A stretch of DNA of 44,064 nt from an uncultured Prevotellaceae bacterium. GTDB lineage: Bacteria > Bacteroidota > Bacteroidia > Bacteroidales > Bacteroidaceae. The translations under genes were made by a program, and so were the position numbers. The notes beneath the pieces were generated by a model, which saw only the letters and a program-made list of their open reading frames with translations, was not told the origin of the DNA and made no database searches. The DNA lies in assembly GCA_900316505.1 (NCBI GenBank), contig ONDH01000034.1, positions 1 through 44,064 on the forward strand, in the 5' to 3' direction. Positions 27,396 to 36,903 of the stretch are shown here, piece by piece (position 1 is the first letter of the stretch; every line of letters begins with the position of its first letter).

Positions 27396-28976
27396 ATGAA
27401 AGAAGAAACAGAACGGAAACCCGAAGAAGGCAAGAAGGTGGGAACGGCTGCTGCGCAGAAAACGAAGAAGGCGCAGGACGAGACCATCATGAAGAACCTT
27501 CCCCAGAACGTGGAGTGGATCAAGCAGCCCTATGCGCTGTCGGTTATGCGCGGCGACCTCTCGCTGACGCAGACTCACATCATGGTGGAGCTGATGGGTG
27601 CGCTGCAGGTGAAGATCAACGACTTCATCGCCCATATGGGTGAGGAGGGCAATGCCGTCTTCAAGGAGGAGGACTTCAACGAGAACGGCGTGGCGCATGT
27701 GGACGTGAACCTCGCCGCCGTCTCCAACCGCCCCGACTACTACGCCGACGTGGAGTCGATGGCTTACCGTCTGATGGGTGCCACCATCAAGCGTCCCGAG
27801 GAGGTGGAGGGCATGAAGATGATGAAGCTCTCCCACGTGTTCGACTCCATCAGCGTGCCCTTCGAGGACAATGAGCGTGGTCGCCGCAAGGGGTTCATTC
27901 GTTTCTACTTCAACCGTGAGCAGGCGAAGGAGATTTTCAACTTCACGCGTTACAGCAAATACATCAAGGCTGTTGCACGCAATTCCTCGAGCCAGTACAC
28001 CAGCCGTCTCTATATGATCATCACCGCCTACAAGGCATTCGGTCGCTGGGAGGTGGACTACAGTGAGCTGCGCAAGATTCTCGGTTTCCTTGCCTACGAG
28101 GAGGACGAGAACGGCCAGTGGCGGTGGGTGGAGAAGAAATACACGGAGTACCGCCAGTTCAAGCGCCGTGTGCTCAACACCGCCGCCGACGAGCTGCGCG
28201 ACCTTGCCGACAAGGGCGAGGCGGACTGCTATTTCGACTTTCAGGAGATTTATCCTGCCGGAAAGAAGAAGGGTACTCCCGAGAAGATACTCTTCACCAT
28301 CACCGTGAGCGACCTGGGCAAAGAGCAGAACCATTCCGCTTCTTTTGCAAAAAAGTTGATAACGGTCGAGGACTTCCTGAAGCAGGACTTCGGTTTCCGT
28401 ACTTCTGAAATCCGTCAGATGTTGCCGCGCATCAACGATGACAATATCGATGTGTTCATCGCCAAGATGAATGAGGTGAAGAAGTATGTTGACAAGGATG
28501 GTGACAAAATTCTTGACAAGAAGAAGTATGCCTTCACCGCCCTACGCAATGTCATTGACGACTTTGAGGATGCCATAGCAGAGGAAGTGCTTGAGGCATT
28601 TCCGATGTATGCGCAAGAGGATACGGGGATGAAAAATGTGCAAAAATCTTTACAGGAAAACAATCCAAATGGAGTAAGCAGCACCTCAACCATGAACGGA
28701 AAGCAAGAGACAGTACGCTCTCCTTGGGACGGCATGTCATTCACCGATGCTCCTTTCCGCGACGCACTCACGTCTGTTTTTGGTGCACGCATCTTCACGA
28801 TGTACCTGATGCAGATCCGTATCATCTCCTACCGTCAGGACACGGTGGCGCTGCTCATCCCGCATGAGGAGGTAAGCGACTACATCGACTCGAACAATCT
28901 CATCACCCAGTTAAAGGAGTGTCTGTCGGGCATCATGGGCAAGGTGCAGACGGTGAACTACCTTGTGGGGATGTGA
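27396..28976 (+). CDS. Rep_3-type replication initiator with a DnaA domain I-like C-terminus
   Basis: This 526-residue protein has a charged N-terminus (1-40). Two winged-helix-like halves of the Rep_3/RepB type follow: the first about 45-185, with SLTQTHIMVELMGALQ; the second about 186-310, with YTSRLYMIITAYKAFGRWEV and ELRKILGF, then a helical RRVLNTAADELRDLADKGE stretch. Family members bind iterons and open the origin of plasmids. The last 87 residues (440-526) have the pattern of the N-terminal domain of DnaA: MYLMQIRIISYRQDTVALL, IPHEEVSDYIDSNNLITQL, KECLSGIMG. In DnaA this part recruits helicase. An adjacent array of about 20 iterons supports an initiator role. No partition, mobilisation or toxin genes are nearby. 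Family identification is firm; the DnaA-like tail is a pattern-based inference. Confidence 0.88.
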   Translation: MKEETERKPEEGKKVGTAAAQKTKKAQDETIMKNLPQNVEWIKQPYALSVMRGDLSLTQTHIMVELMGALQVKINDFIAHMGEEGNAVFKEEDFNENGVAHVDVNLAAVSNRPDYYADVESMAYRLMGATIKRPEEVEGMKMMKLSHVFDSISVPFEDNERGRRKGFIRFYFNREQAKEIFNFTRYSKYIKAVARNSSSQYTSRLYMIITAYKAFGRWEVDYSELRKILGFLAYEEDENGQWRWVEKKYTEYRQFKRRVLNTAADELRDLADKGEADCYFDFQEIYPAGKKKGTPEKILFTITVSDLGKEQNHSASFAKKLITVEDFLKQDFGFRTSEIRQMLPRINDDNIDVFIAKMNEVKKYVDKDGDKILDKKKYAFTALRNVIDDFEDAIAEEVLEAFPMYAQEDTGMKNVQKSLQENNPNGVSSTSTMNGKQETVRSPWDGMSFTDAPFRDALTSVFGARIFTMYLMQIRIISYRQDTVALLIPHEEVSDYIDSNNLITQLKECLSGIMGKVQTVNYLVGM

Positions 28977-29123
28977 GGAGTTAGGAGTTAAAGGAGTTAA
29001 CGACGATACCCAGTCAATGAAAATTAGGAATGAGGAAAGATGCGGTTGAGCGAGTGCAGAGGTCAAGCTTGTTTGAACTATGCCAATCGCGTCAGCCTAA
29101 TTGTCAACTGTCAATTGTCAACT
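28977..29123 (+). repeat. Short dispersed repeats after the Rep gene
   Basis: GGAGTTAGGAGTTAAAGGAG directly follows the rep stop codon and mirrors the ACTCCT-type tract in copy A (about 85-130). ATCGCGTCAGCCTAATTGTC (from 29085) and the following units repeat the loop and arm seen between nrdD and nrdG. The rest of 28977-29212 contains no recognised gene. Confidence 0.6.
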
Positions 29124-29212
29124 CAGCGTAGCGCTCACTTCGGTAACTTCATTAACTTCATATAAACAAAACTTGCAAAACTCATATACATTTATAAATA
29201 AAGGGCAAAATA

Positions 29213-29935
29213 ATGAAGAAACTATTCTATTTGATGTGCTTGCTTCCCTTAGCTTTGACAGGGTGCAAGAATGCGCCACGCATCTTTGATGTGATGGATG
29301 GTCCAGGTATGGTGAACGAGCAGTTCATGTCGTTGGACAAAATTGAAAGTGAATGGAAGGGTGGGGACATACCCGTGCAGAATGGCAGCGAGCGTCCCAG
29401 TGTGATAGACCTGCTGACGGCATTCAACGAGCGTTTCCCGAGTTTTGGTGTGGATTCGTTGTTGAGGAAGCTCAACGAACCTGGCTTCGAAGGCGAATAC
29501 TATGCCGAGGACGGTACGGGCACCATCCAGCATTTCCCTTCGAAGGAATATGTGCTGCTGTCCACCGAAACTGATGCCGAGAGTGTGGAGGCGTGTGTCA
29601 TGCGCCGCGAAAACGGTCACAGTCTTTTCGTGTGCTCATTGAACAAACCGACTGACCCGGTGGCCGATTTTCATGTGTTCTACGACTACGACCCACAGAC
29701 CAAGACGCTGACACCCGAGGATGAACCTTGGAAGAAGGTCTCGCCTGCAATGGAAGGCAACACGCTTATTCCTTCGTGCAATCTTTTCGACGGCGTATTT
29801 TTGATGGGCGAGTTCAATCCTGACGATACCCTTTGGGAAAACCCCATCTATTGCCACACGTTTGAGTTCGACGGACAGGACATCGTCTATACCGGCTATC
29901 AAGCCAACATCCCAGAAGATGAAGAAGGGGAATGA
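29213..29935 (+). CDS. Lipoprotein of unknown function
   Basis: This 240-residue protein has a clear lipoprotein signal (MKKLFYLMCLLPLALTGC, Cys18). No family is recognised. The mature part has mixed beta-strand character (EYVLLSTETDAESVEACVMR, HVFYDYDPQTKTLTPEDEPW) and an acidic end. The next gene, another lipoprotein, begins 68 bases later, so an operon is likely. No clear consensus promoter was found; TACATTTA at about 29187 is a weak -7 candidate. Confidence 0.7.
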   Translation: MKKLFYLMCLLPLALTGCKNAPRIFDVMDGPGMVNEQFMSLDKIESEWKGGDIPVQNGSERPSVIDLLTAFNERFPSFGVDSLLRKLNEPGFEGEYYAEDGTGTIQHFPSKEYVLLSTETDAESVEACVMRRENGHSLFVCSLNKPTDPVADFHVFYDYDPQTKTLTPEDEPWKKVSPAMEGNTLIPSCNLFDGVFLMGEFNPDDTLWENPIYCHTFEFDGQDIVYTGYQANIPEDEEGE

Positions 29936-30003
29936 GAGGGACTCCCTAACTCCCTTCTGACTCCTCTAAGTAAACATTATTTGATCATATAATCACAATC
30001 ATC

Positions 30004-30744
30004 ATGAAAAAGATTTTCTTGACTTTGTCTGCAGCTCTCATGCTGACGGGTTGCAACGGACTTTTCAATGGGAAGGCAGACACGGCAGCTTCCGACAGCG
30101 ACAGCATCGTGAGTGTGGCGGACTCTCTCTCTGCGGAAGGCTTTGAGGAAGGCGAGGCTGACGGCACCGAGGCACAGGGTCTCAGCATTTACGACCAGCA
30201 GGATTTCGACGACCTCAGCGCACTGCCGTCAAGTGCCGAGGAGACAGACCGCATGTTCAACCATGTGCTTTATGTCAATGTGGAAGAGCAGCCCAGCGAA
30301 GACGACCCTGTAGGTCTTTACACCGTGTGGGTGGTTGACGAGCGTTGGGATCAGCTGCGGAGAGTCCTCACCACCAATCCCACGGCAGCACCTGCATGGG
30401 ATCAGATGCAAGGGAAGAACGCCAACGGCGTGGAAGTGCCCATCCATCTGGTGGCTGTGGCATCCTCTGCCCAGTACGCATCGTTGGACTACAGGAAGAT
30501 TGTCGTGGAGGGTTGTCCTGACGGGCGCAACACGTGGACCTACATCATCGACCTCGTTGACCGCACTGCCATCCAGCTGCCTTCCACCGAGGGAGTGCAG
30601 GAGATTGACATGGACAAGGGCGAGATCATAGCCGCCTCCTATGGCTATTACCCAGCCCCCGACTACGGACGCTACACCGTCAACAAGGCTTACTCGCTCG
30701 AGGGCAAGTTCCTGAGGCAAGTGGGAGAGCCCCAGCCCGAGTGA
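30004..30744 (+). CDS. Lipoprotein of unknown function
   Basis: This 246-residue protein has a lipoprotein signal (MKKIFLTLSAALMLTGC, Cys17) and then a low-complexity Ser/Asp/Glu/Ala linker to about residue 75. The globular part (VGLYTVWVVDERWDQLRRVL, HLVAVASSAQYASLDYRK, GRNTWTYIIDLVDRTAIQLP) is beta-rich. No family is recognised. It is the second of two lipoprotein genes and is followed by a strong terminator. The phrase YxVWV also occurs in the lipoprotein at 24161, which may be chance. Confidence 0.7.
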   Translation: MKKIFLTLSAALMLTGCNGLFNGKADTAASDSDSIVSVADSLSAEGFEEGEADGTEAQGLSIYDQQDFDDLSALPSSAEETDRMFNHVLYVNVEEQPSEDDPVGLYTVWVVDERWDQLRRVLTTNPTAAPAWDQMQGKNANGVEVPIHLVAVASSAQYASLDYRKIVVEGCPDGRNTWTYIIDLVDRTAIQLPSTEGVQEIDMDKGEIIAASYGYYPAPDYGRYTVNKAYSLEGKFLRQVGEPQPE

Positions 30745-30780
30745 TGCGGGCTGCATGGTTCGAAGTAAGTTGGAAGTTTC

Positions 30781-30840
30781 ATGACGGCAAGTCTCCTATG
30801 GGTGACTTGCCGTCATTGCAAAATAAATGTTCTTTTTTTT
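30781..30840 (+). terminator. Rho-independent terminator after the lipoprotein pair
   Basis: A 13-base stem ATGACGGCAAGTC (30781-30793) pairs with 30804-30816, with a 10-base loop. A run of eight T follows a little later (30833-30840). The T-run overlaps the -33 box of the next promoter. Confidence 0.8.
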
Positions 30841-30869
30841 GGAGGAATGAAACAATTGTTGTACCTTTG
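30838..30869 (+). promoter_or_regulatory. Promoter of the protease-SusCD locus
   Basis: TTTG (30838-30841) and TACCTTTG (30862-30869) with a 20-base spacer, 22 bases before the start codon. It is a consensus Bacteroidetes promoter that could drive the whole locus to the terminator at 40396. Confidence 0.75.
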
Positions 30870-30891
30870 CCGAAATATAATACATGATTAA

Positions 30892-33504
30892 ATGAAAAAC
30901 AAACATATAACGTTGAGACGGATATCGACCTTTGTGTTGATGATGGCAATGCTGATAAGCAATGCTGATGCCTCTGCAAGCGCAATACTGAGGGGAAAGA
31001 AATCCAAGAAGAACAAGACTGAGGCGGCGCCTCCACCTTCACGCTACAAGACTTTGACAGGACGTGATTCCGTGCAGATGCAGGGCGTGATGAACGTCAT
31101 TGAGAAGGGCGACACCGTCTATCTCGAATTGCCTGTGAAGTTGTTGGGCAAACCTTTCCTTGTGTCTAACAAGTTGCAGCAGGTGCCCTCCGAACTCAAC
31201 GAGTCAGCCGCGAACAAGGGTGTGAACTACGAGAACCAGATGGTGCGTTTCGAATGGGACAAGAAGGCGAAGCTCGTCAGGATGCGTCAGCAGCGTGTCA
31301 CCCCCGAGGCACCGAAAGGCTCTTTCCTGGCACAGTCGGTGGCAGACAACTATGTTGACCCCATCATCGCCAGTCTTAAGGTAGAAGCTGTGTCAGATGA
31401 CTCCACTTCAGTTATCTTCAAGGTCAATGACTTTTTCAATGGCAGGAAGAACGTGCTCAACGACGTGTTCAACGAAATCAATATCGGCACCTCGCCCGTC
31501 TCCGACCTCTCCCGCATCGTGTCGGTGAAGAGTTACGAGCGCAGTGTGGTGGCTCTCTCCGAACTCACCACCACTGTGCATGAGGGCAATTCAAAGGTGA
31601 ACTTGACGGTTGTGGTCAGCACAGCCATCATGCTGCTGCCCGACGAACCGATGCGCACCCGTCGTGAAGACTGGCGTGTGGGCTATTTCTCCACACCTGC
31701 CCTCATCTATGGTGACCGTCAGCAGAAGGTGGAACACGCCAACTACATCACCCGTTGGCGTCTCGTGCCCAGTGACACCTTGGCTTATATGCGTGGAGAA
31801 TTGGTGGAGCCAGTGCAACCCATCACGTTCTACATTGGCGGTGCAGTGCCCACCCATTTGCGTCCTTATATTACACAAGGCATTCTCGATTGGAACAAAG
31901 CCTTCGAACGAGCCGGGTTCAAAGATGCCGTGCGTGTCATTGTGCCTGACGACACCCTTGATGTTGAAGGTGACGACATGCGTTATTCTGTCCTCACCTA
32001 TGCTGCCTCCGAAAAGGCAAATGCCATGGGTCCTGCCACTCTCGACCCTCGCACCGGCGAGATTCTGGAGGCGGACATCATCTGGTGGCACAACGTGCAG
32101 TCGCTCATCAGCGAGTGGATTCGTGTGCAGACATCTGCCACCGACCCACGTGCCCGCACTCTTACCTTGCCTGACGAACTCATCGGCGATGCCGTCCGTT
32201 TCGTTGCCTGCCATGAGGTGGGACATTCCCTCGGACTCCGACATAACATGATTGCTTCGGCAGCCTATTCCACCGACTCGCTCCGTTCCGCCGCCTTCAC
32301 CAGCAGGGTGGGGGGCACATCGGCGAGCATCATGGACTATGCCCGTTTCAACTATATCGCTCAGCCTGGCGACGGCGTGAAGGTCATGTCGCCCAACATT
32401 GGTCCCTATGACCTCATGGCAATCGAGTGGGGCTATCGTTGGTTCCCTGCAGGCACCGACGAGAAGAAGGAACTGGCTGCTTTCCTTGCCCGTCATAATG
32501 GTAAGGAATACCGTTACAGCGAAACACAGGACAGGCGCACTGCCATCGACCCACGCGCTCTCTCTGAAGACCTTGGCGACAATCCTATCCGTTCAGCCAA
32601 CCTCGGCATCGAGAATCTCAAGCGTGTCATGCCCAATGTCGTGAACTGGACGCGCAACGGTGACCCCGACCAGACTTACGACAAGGCAGCCGACCTCTAC
32701 AGTGCTGTCATCTACCAATGGAGCTTGTACCTCTATCATGTCCTTGCCAATGTCGGCGGCATCTATATGGATCGCCCGGTGTTGTCTGAAACTTTCAGTT
32801 CTTCCAACCTTCCTGCAGCTTACACCCATGTGGAGAAAGCTCGTCAGAAGGCATCCGTGCAGTTCTTGCTCGACAACGTGCTCAGTTATCAGGAGTGGCT
32901 TTTCGGCTCGCCCATCTCCAAGGTGGTCTATCCTTTGCGTAACACCCCCAACGGCACCACCGAACAGGAACCAGCCCTGCTTCTGAAGAATCAGCAGAAC
33001 TACATCTTGTGGGATCTCTTCGCCAACGAGCGTCTGGTGCGTATGTATCAGAATGAGTGGGAGAATGGCGACCGTGCCTTCACTGCTGTGGAGATGATGG
33101 ACATGGTGCATCAGTCCCTCTTCCGCAAGACTATTGCTGGGCAGAAACTCAACGTCATGGAGCGCAGTCTGCAGAAGAGCCTGCTCGATGCCCTCATTAC
33201 TGCGGCAGCTGAGAGCGAAGGCGTGAAGATTAACAAAAGTCTGACTGACAGGAATTCCATAGACACCGACTATTTCGGATGTTACGGAGAATCCGAATCT
33301 CTCGATTCCTCCGCACCTCGCACACTGGAGCTCACCATGAAGCAAGTGTCGCGTACTTCCGACGCCATCAGTCTGAAGCGTGGCGAACTGCTCCGCATTC
33401 TCCGTCTCTGCAAGAGCAAGGCAAGTACGGGTGACACTGCCACACAGATGCATTACGATGACATGGCGTTGCGCATCCAGACGGCGCTGGGACTGAACAA
33501 ATAA
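30892..33504 (+). CDS. Secreted zinc-dependent metalloprotease (DUF5117/DUF4953 family)
   Basis: This 870-residue protein has a signal peptide (about 1-28) and a basic KKSKKNK stretch, then the Bacteroidetes family with DUF5117 and DUF4953 regions. The zinc motif is H441-E-x-x-H445-x-x-G448-x-x-H451 in CHEVGHSLGLRHN, with a Met-turn at Met481 (SIMDYARFNY), which places it among metzincins. It should cut proteins or peptides at the cell surface or in the periplasm. A SusC/SusD pair follows 92 bases later, with no terminator between, so it probably supplies peptides for uptake. The substrate is not known. Confidence 0.9.
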   Translation: MKNKHITLRRISTFVLMMAMLISNADASASAILRGKKSKKNKTEAAPPPSRYKTLTGRDSVQMQGVMNVIEKGDTVYLELPVKLLGKPFLVSNKLQQVPSELNESAANKGVNYENQMVRFEWDKKAKLVRMRQQRVTPEAPKGSFLAQSVADNYVDPIIASLKVEAVSDDSTSVIFKVNDFFNGRKNVLNDVFNEINIGTSPVSDLSRIVSVKSYERSVVALSELTTTVHEGNSKVNLTVVVSTAIMLLPDEPMRTRREDWRVGYFSTPALIYGDRQQKVEHANYITRWRLVPSDTLAYMRGELVEPVQPITFYIGGAVPTHLRPYITQGILDWNKAFERAGFKDAVRVIVPDDTLDVEGDDMRYSVLTYAASEKANAMGPATLDPRTGEILEADIIWWHNVQSLISEWIRVQTSATDPRARTLTLPDELIGDAVRFVACHEVGHSLGLRHNMIASAAYSTDSLRSAAFTSRVGGTSASIMDYARFNYIAQPGDGVKVMSPNIGPYDLMAIEWGYRWFPAGTDEKKELAAFLARHNGKEYRYSETQDRRTAIDPRALSEDLGDNPIRSANLGIENLKRVMPNVVNWTRNGDPDQTYDKAADLYSAVIYQWSLYLYHVLANVGGIYMDRPVLSETFSSSNLPAAYTHVEKARQKASVQFLLDNVLSYQEWLFGSPISKVVYPLRNTPNGTTEQEPALLLKNQQNYILWDLFANERLVRMYQNEWENGDRAFTAVEMMDMVHQSLFRKTIAGQKLNVMERSLQKSLLDALITAAAESEGVKINKSLTDRNSIDTDYFGCYGESESLDSSAPRTLELTMKQVSRTSDAISLKRGELLRILRLCKSKASTGDTATQMHYDDMALRIQTALGLNK

Positions 33505-33596
33505 AAAAAAGAAACCATGCGGAGAGAAAGAATGATTGAAAGAGTGGAAGAAATGGAAGAGAGAGTAGGGGATGGAAGTATATAATAAAGTATAAT

Positions 33597-36500
33597 ATGA
33601 TGAATATGAAAAGACTTTTGATGCTCTTGCTGATGGTACCTGTTGCCATCCTTTCGATGGTGGCACAGGAACGTACCATCACAGGCACCGTGATGGACGG
33701 TGAGTTCAAGGGAGAACCACTTATCGGTGCAAACATCACCGTGGGTGAAGGCACCTCCAAAGGTACTGTGACCGATATGAACGGCCATTTCACCCTCACC
33801 GTCCTTGCCTCCATCAAGAAGATAACCGTCAGTTATATGGGTTATGAACCCAAGACCATCGCCTTGAAGCCCAATCAGGACAAGTATGACGTGACGTTGT
33901 ACGCTGCTTCCAAGGGTCTCGGTGAGGTTGTTGTCACGGGTTATCAGCAGATTGACCGCCGCAAACTTACCGCCGCCGTTTCCGAAGTGAAAATCAGCGA
34001 CGAGACGGTCGGTGCCATCAAGAACATCGACCAGGCACTGGCAGGTCAAGTGGCAGGTCTTTCTTCTGTGTCAGCCACAGGTGCACCGGGTGCACCAGCC
34101 AAGATACGCATCCGTGGAACCGCCTCCATCAACGGAGTGCAGGAACCCCTCTGGGTGCTCGACGGCATTCCTATGGAGGGCAATGAGATTCCCGCCATCG
34201 AAAATCTCAATGACATAGACGACATCTATCAGACCAGCATCGCAGGTCTCAATCCGGCTGACATCGACAACATCACCGTGCTGAAGGATGCCGCCGCCAC
34301 TGCCATCTATGGTGCCCGTGCCGCCAACGGCGTCATTGTCATCACCACCAAGAAGGGAAAGATTGGGCGCCCCGTCGTGAACTTCTCCGCCAAGTTCACC
34401 TACAGTCCCCGCACCAGCATCGACCGTCTCCATCTGCTCAATGCCAATGAGAAGGTCGATCTTGAACTTGGACTTTTGCAAAGCGGTTACAACTACCGTG
34501 AACACAAGGGTGGGGTGGCGAACATCCTCGACGAACTGGGCGAGTTCAACACCTACAAGACAGGTGGTTGGGATGCCCTCTCTGCCCAAGCTCAGCAGCG
34601 CATCAACCGTCTCCGCACCATCAACACCGATTGGAACGATATTCTCTTCCGCAACGTGTTCAATCAGGAGTACAACGCCAGTGTGAGCGGCGGCAGCGAC
34701 AATGCCCACTACTATGTGTCGGCAGGTTACTACGACGAGCAGGGTAACGTGAAGGGAGTGAAGAACAACCGCTTCAACATCACTCTGAAGACTGACTTCC
34801 GCCTGAACAAGATGCTGAAGATTGGTGCCAGCCTTTTTGCCAATCAGCGTAAGCAAAACAGTTACATGACCGACACGGGCGGCTTCACCAACCCCGTCTA
34901 TTACTCACGCATGGCAAATCCTTACTTTGAACCTTACGATGCTGAAGGTCATTACAACTATGATGTCAATGTACAAGGTCGTGAGAATGAAGCACCTGAC
35001 TTTAATATCTTCGAGGAACGCTATAACACTTCCAAGCAGCGCAAAGACCGTTCCGTCATGGCGATATTCGATGCTGAACTCAAGTTCAACCAGCACCTGA
35101 AACTCACCTCCCAATACGGTCTGCAGCACGACAACTACACGTTGACACGCTATGCTGGCAACGACTCCTATGCCATGCGCAAGGCAAAGGCATACGCCAC
35201 CTACATGATTGACGGTGAGCGCAAGACCATCTTCCCCGAAGGTGGCATGAACAAGAATACCGAAGGGCACACCGACCAGTGGACATGGAAGGCGATGCTC
35301 GAATGGAACCAGCGCTTTGCTGAGAAACACGATGTGGAACTGATGGGCGGTACCGAGGTGCGCCACGTGGAATCCAAGTTCCTCACTTCCACGGCATACG
35401 GCTACGATGCCCGCACCCTCACCACGCAGCCCGTCCTTTTCCCTACGGAAAGCATCGGACAGCGTTATCCGCTCTATGAAGAGGCACATCAGGAGAACGC
35501 CTATGTGTCGTGGTTTGCCACTGGTTCCTACACCTACAACCACCGCTACACACTCGGAAGTTCCGTTCGTTTCGACGGCAGCGACGTGTTTGGTGTGGCA
35601 AAGAAATACCGCTACCTGCCCCTCTATTCCTTCAGTGGACTCTGGAGAGTGGGGGAGGAGAAGTTCATGGGAAATGCCAAGTGGCTCGACGAGCTCAATC
35701 TCCGTGCCTCTTACGGTTTGCAGGGCAACATCGACAAGAACACCTCGCCCTATCTCATCGGCACGTTCAACCGCACCACCGTTCTTCCAGGCACTGTCGA
35801 GACCGTCATTTCGGCAGAGACAGCGCCTAACCCCAACCTCAAGTGGGAGAAGACCAAGAACGTGAACGTGGGACTGGACATGGCGTTCCTCCACAATCGC
35901 ATCCGATTCACCGTCGATTACTATTACCGACGTTCCACTGACCTCATCTCCTCACGGCAACTGCCTCTCGAGACAGGCTTCGCCATGACCACCATCAACT
36001 GGGCTTCGATGGAGAACACTGGTTGGGAGTTTGCCCTCAACACAAGCAATATTTCCACCAAAAACTTCACTTGGACGACCAGCCTGAATTTAGGTTTAAA
36101 TAAGAACAAGATTCTCAACGAGACGGTGGCTGAAAACTCCACCTATCCCGGACGTGAAGGTCATCCTGTGGGTGCCATCTTCGCCTACAAGACTGCAGGC
36201 CTCGATGCTGATGGCTATCCGCTCTTCCGTGCCAAGGACGGCACCGTGCAGAGTGCCGAAGAATTCTTCCAGCTCAATCGCTTCGGAGCCTCCACTCTCA
36301 CCGCCGAACAGCAGCGCGACCTCTACACCTACATCGGCACCGACGAACCGAAGGTCAGCGGCGGCTTCATCAACAACTTTGAATATAAAGACTGGCAACT
36401 CTCCCTCAACTTCATGTTCAATCTCGGCATGAAGGTGCGCGTGCAGCCCAACTACTCACCCACCTACTATGACCGAGGACTCAACACGAATCAGGAAATA

Positions 36501-36869
36501 CTGAGCCGTTTCGGTGGACCGAATGGCAATGACGGGCAGTCAGCGGCTTATCCCGCACTCCTCGTCTCCACGCCCGAGCGAGCTTCTGCCTACACCCATT
36601 TCTCTGAGTACCAGACTTTCTCCATGCTCGATGTGTGGGTGCGCAACCGCAACTACTGCCGCCTGCAGTCCATCCGCCTCGGCTACCGCATCCCCAAGAA
36701 GGTGCTCCAGCCCGTTGGCATCACCTCTGCCAGCGTCTCCCTCGAAGGGCGCAACCTCATCGTCTGCGGCAGCAGCTACCGCAACTATCTCGACCCCGAG
36801 ACGATGGGTAACCCCTACGCACAACCAGTGCCAAAGAGCATCATCTTCGGCGTGAACGTGAACTTCTAA
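33597..36869 (+). CDS. SusC/RagA-family TonB-dependent outer-membrane transporter
   Basis: This 1090-residue barrel protein has a signal peptide (ATG at 33597, or at 33606 which gives MKRLL; ending near MVAQ/E), a carboxypeptidase-regulatory-like domain (about 26-105: GTVMDGEFKGEPLIGANI), a TonB box (EVVVTGYQ), the plug (IRIRGTASINGVQEPLWVLD, ADIDNITVLKDAAATAIYG) and a long beta-barrel ending in a C-terminal Phe (IIFGVNVNF). It imports a ligand across the outer membrane with energy from TonB. SusD follows 34 bases later. A protease upstream makes peptides or glycopeptides the likely ligand, as for RagAB, rather than a polysaccharide; no glycosidase is in the locus. Confidence 0.97.
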   Translation: MMNMKRLLMLLLMVPVAILSMVAQERTITGTVMDGEFKGEPLIGANITVGEGTSKGTVTDMNGHFTLTVLASIKKITVSYMGYEPKTIALKPNQDKYDVTLYAASKGLGEVVVTGYQQIDRRKLTAAVSEVKISDETVGAIKNIDQALAGQVAGLSSVSATGAPGAPAKIRIRGTASINGVQEPLWVLDGIPMEGNEIPAIENLNDIDDIYQTSIAGLNPADIDNITVLKDAAATAIYGARAANGVIVITTKKGKIGRPVVNFSAKFTYSPRTSIDRLHLLNANEKVDLELGLLQSGYNYREHKGGVANILDELGEFNTYKTGGWDALSAQAQQRINRLRTINTDWNDILFRNVFNQEYNASVSGGSDNAHYYVSAGYYDEQGNVKGVKNNRFNITLKTDFRLNKMLKIGASLFANQRKQNSYMTDTGGFTNPVYYSRMANPYFEPYDAEGHYNYDVNVQGRENEAPDFNIFEERYNTSKQRKDRSVMAIFDAELKFNQHLKLTSQYGLQHDNYTLTRYAGNDSYAMRKAKAYATYMIDGERKTIFPEGGMNKNTEGHTDQWTWKAMLEWNQRFAEKHDVELMGGTEVRHVESKFLTSTAYGYDARTLTTQPVLFPTESIGQRYPLYEEAHQENAYVSWFATGSYTYNHRYTLGSSVRFDGSDVFGVAKKYRYLPLYSFSGLWRVGEEKFMGNAKWLDELNLRASYGLQGNIDKNTSPYLIGTFNRTTVLPGTVETVISAETAPNPNLKWEKTKNVNVGLDMAFLHNRIRFTVDYYYRRSTDLISSRQLPLETGFAMTTINWASMENTGWEFALNTSNISTKNFTWTTSLNLGLNKNKILNETVAENSTYPGREGHPVGAIFAYKTAGLDADGYPLFRAKDGTVQSAEEFFQLNRFGASTLTAEQQRDLYTYIGTDEPKVSGGFINNFEYKDWQLSLNFMFNLGMKVRVQPNYSPTYYDRGLNTNQEILSRFGGPNGNDGQSAAYPALLVSTPERASAYTHFSEYQTFSMLDVWVRNRNYCRLQSIRLGYRIPKKVLQPVGITSASVSLEGRNLIVCGSSYRNYLDPETMGNPYAQPVPKSIIFGVNVNF

Positions 36870-36903
36870 AAGGACTCAACGATAATCCTATAACAACTAA
36901 AAG

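Noticed and set aside
28501..28512. GTGACAAAATTC inside the Rep gene
   Set aside because: It codes for DGDKIL in frame and differs from the iteron core; chance is the simplest reading.
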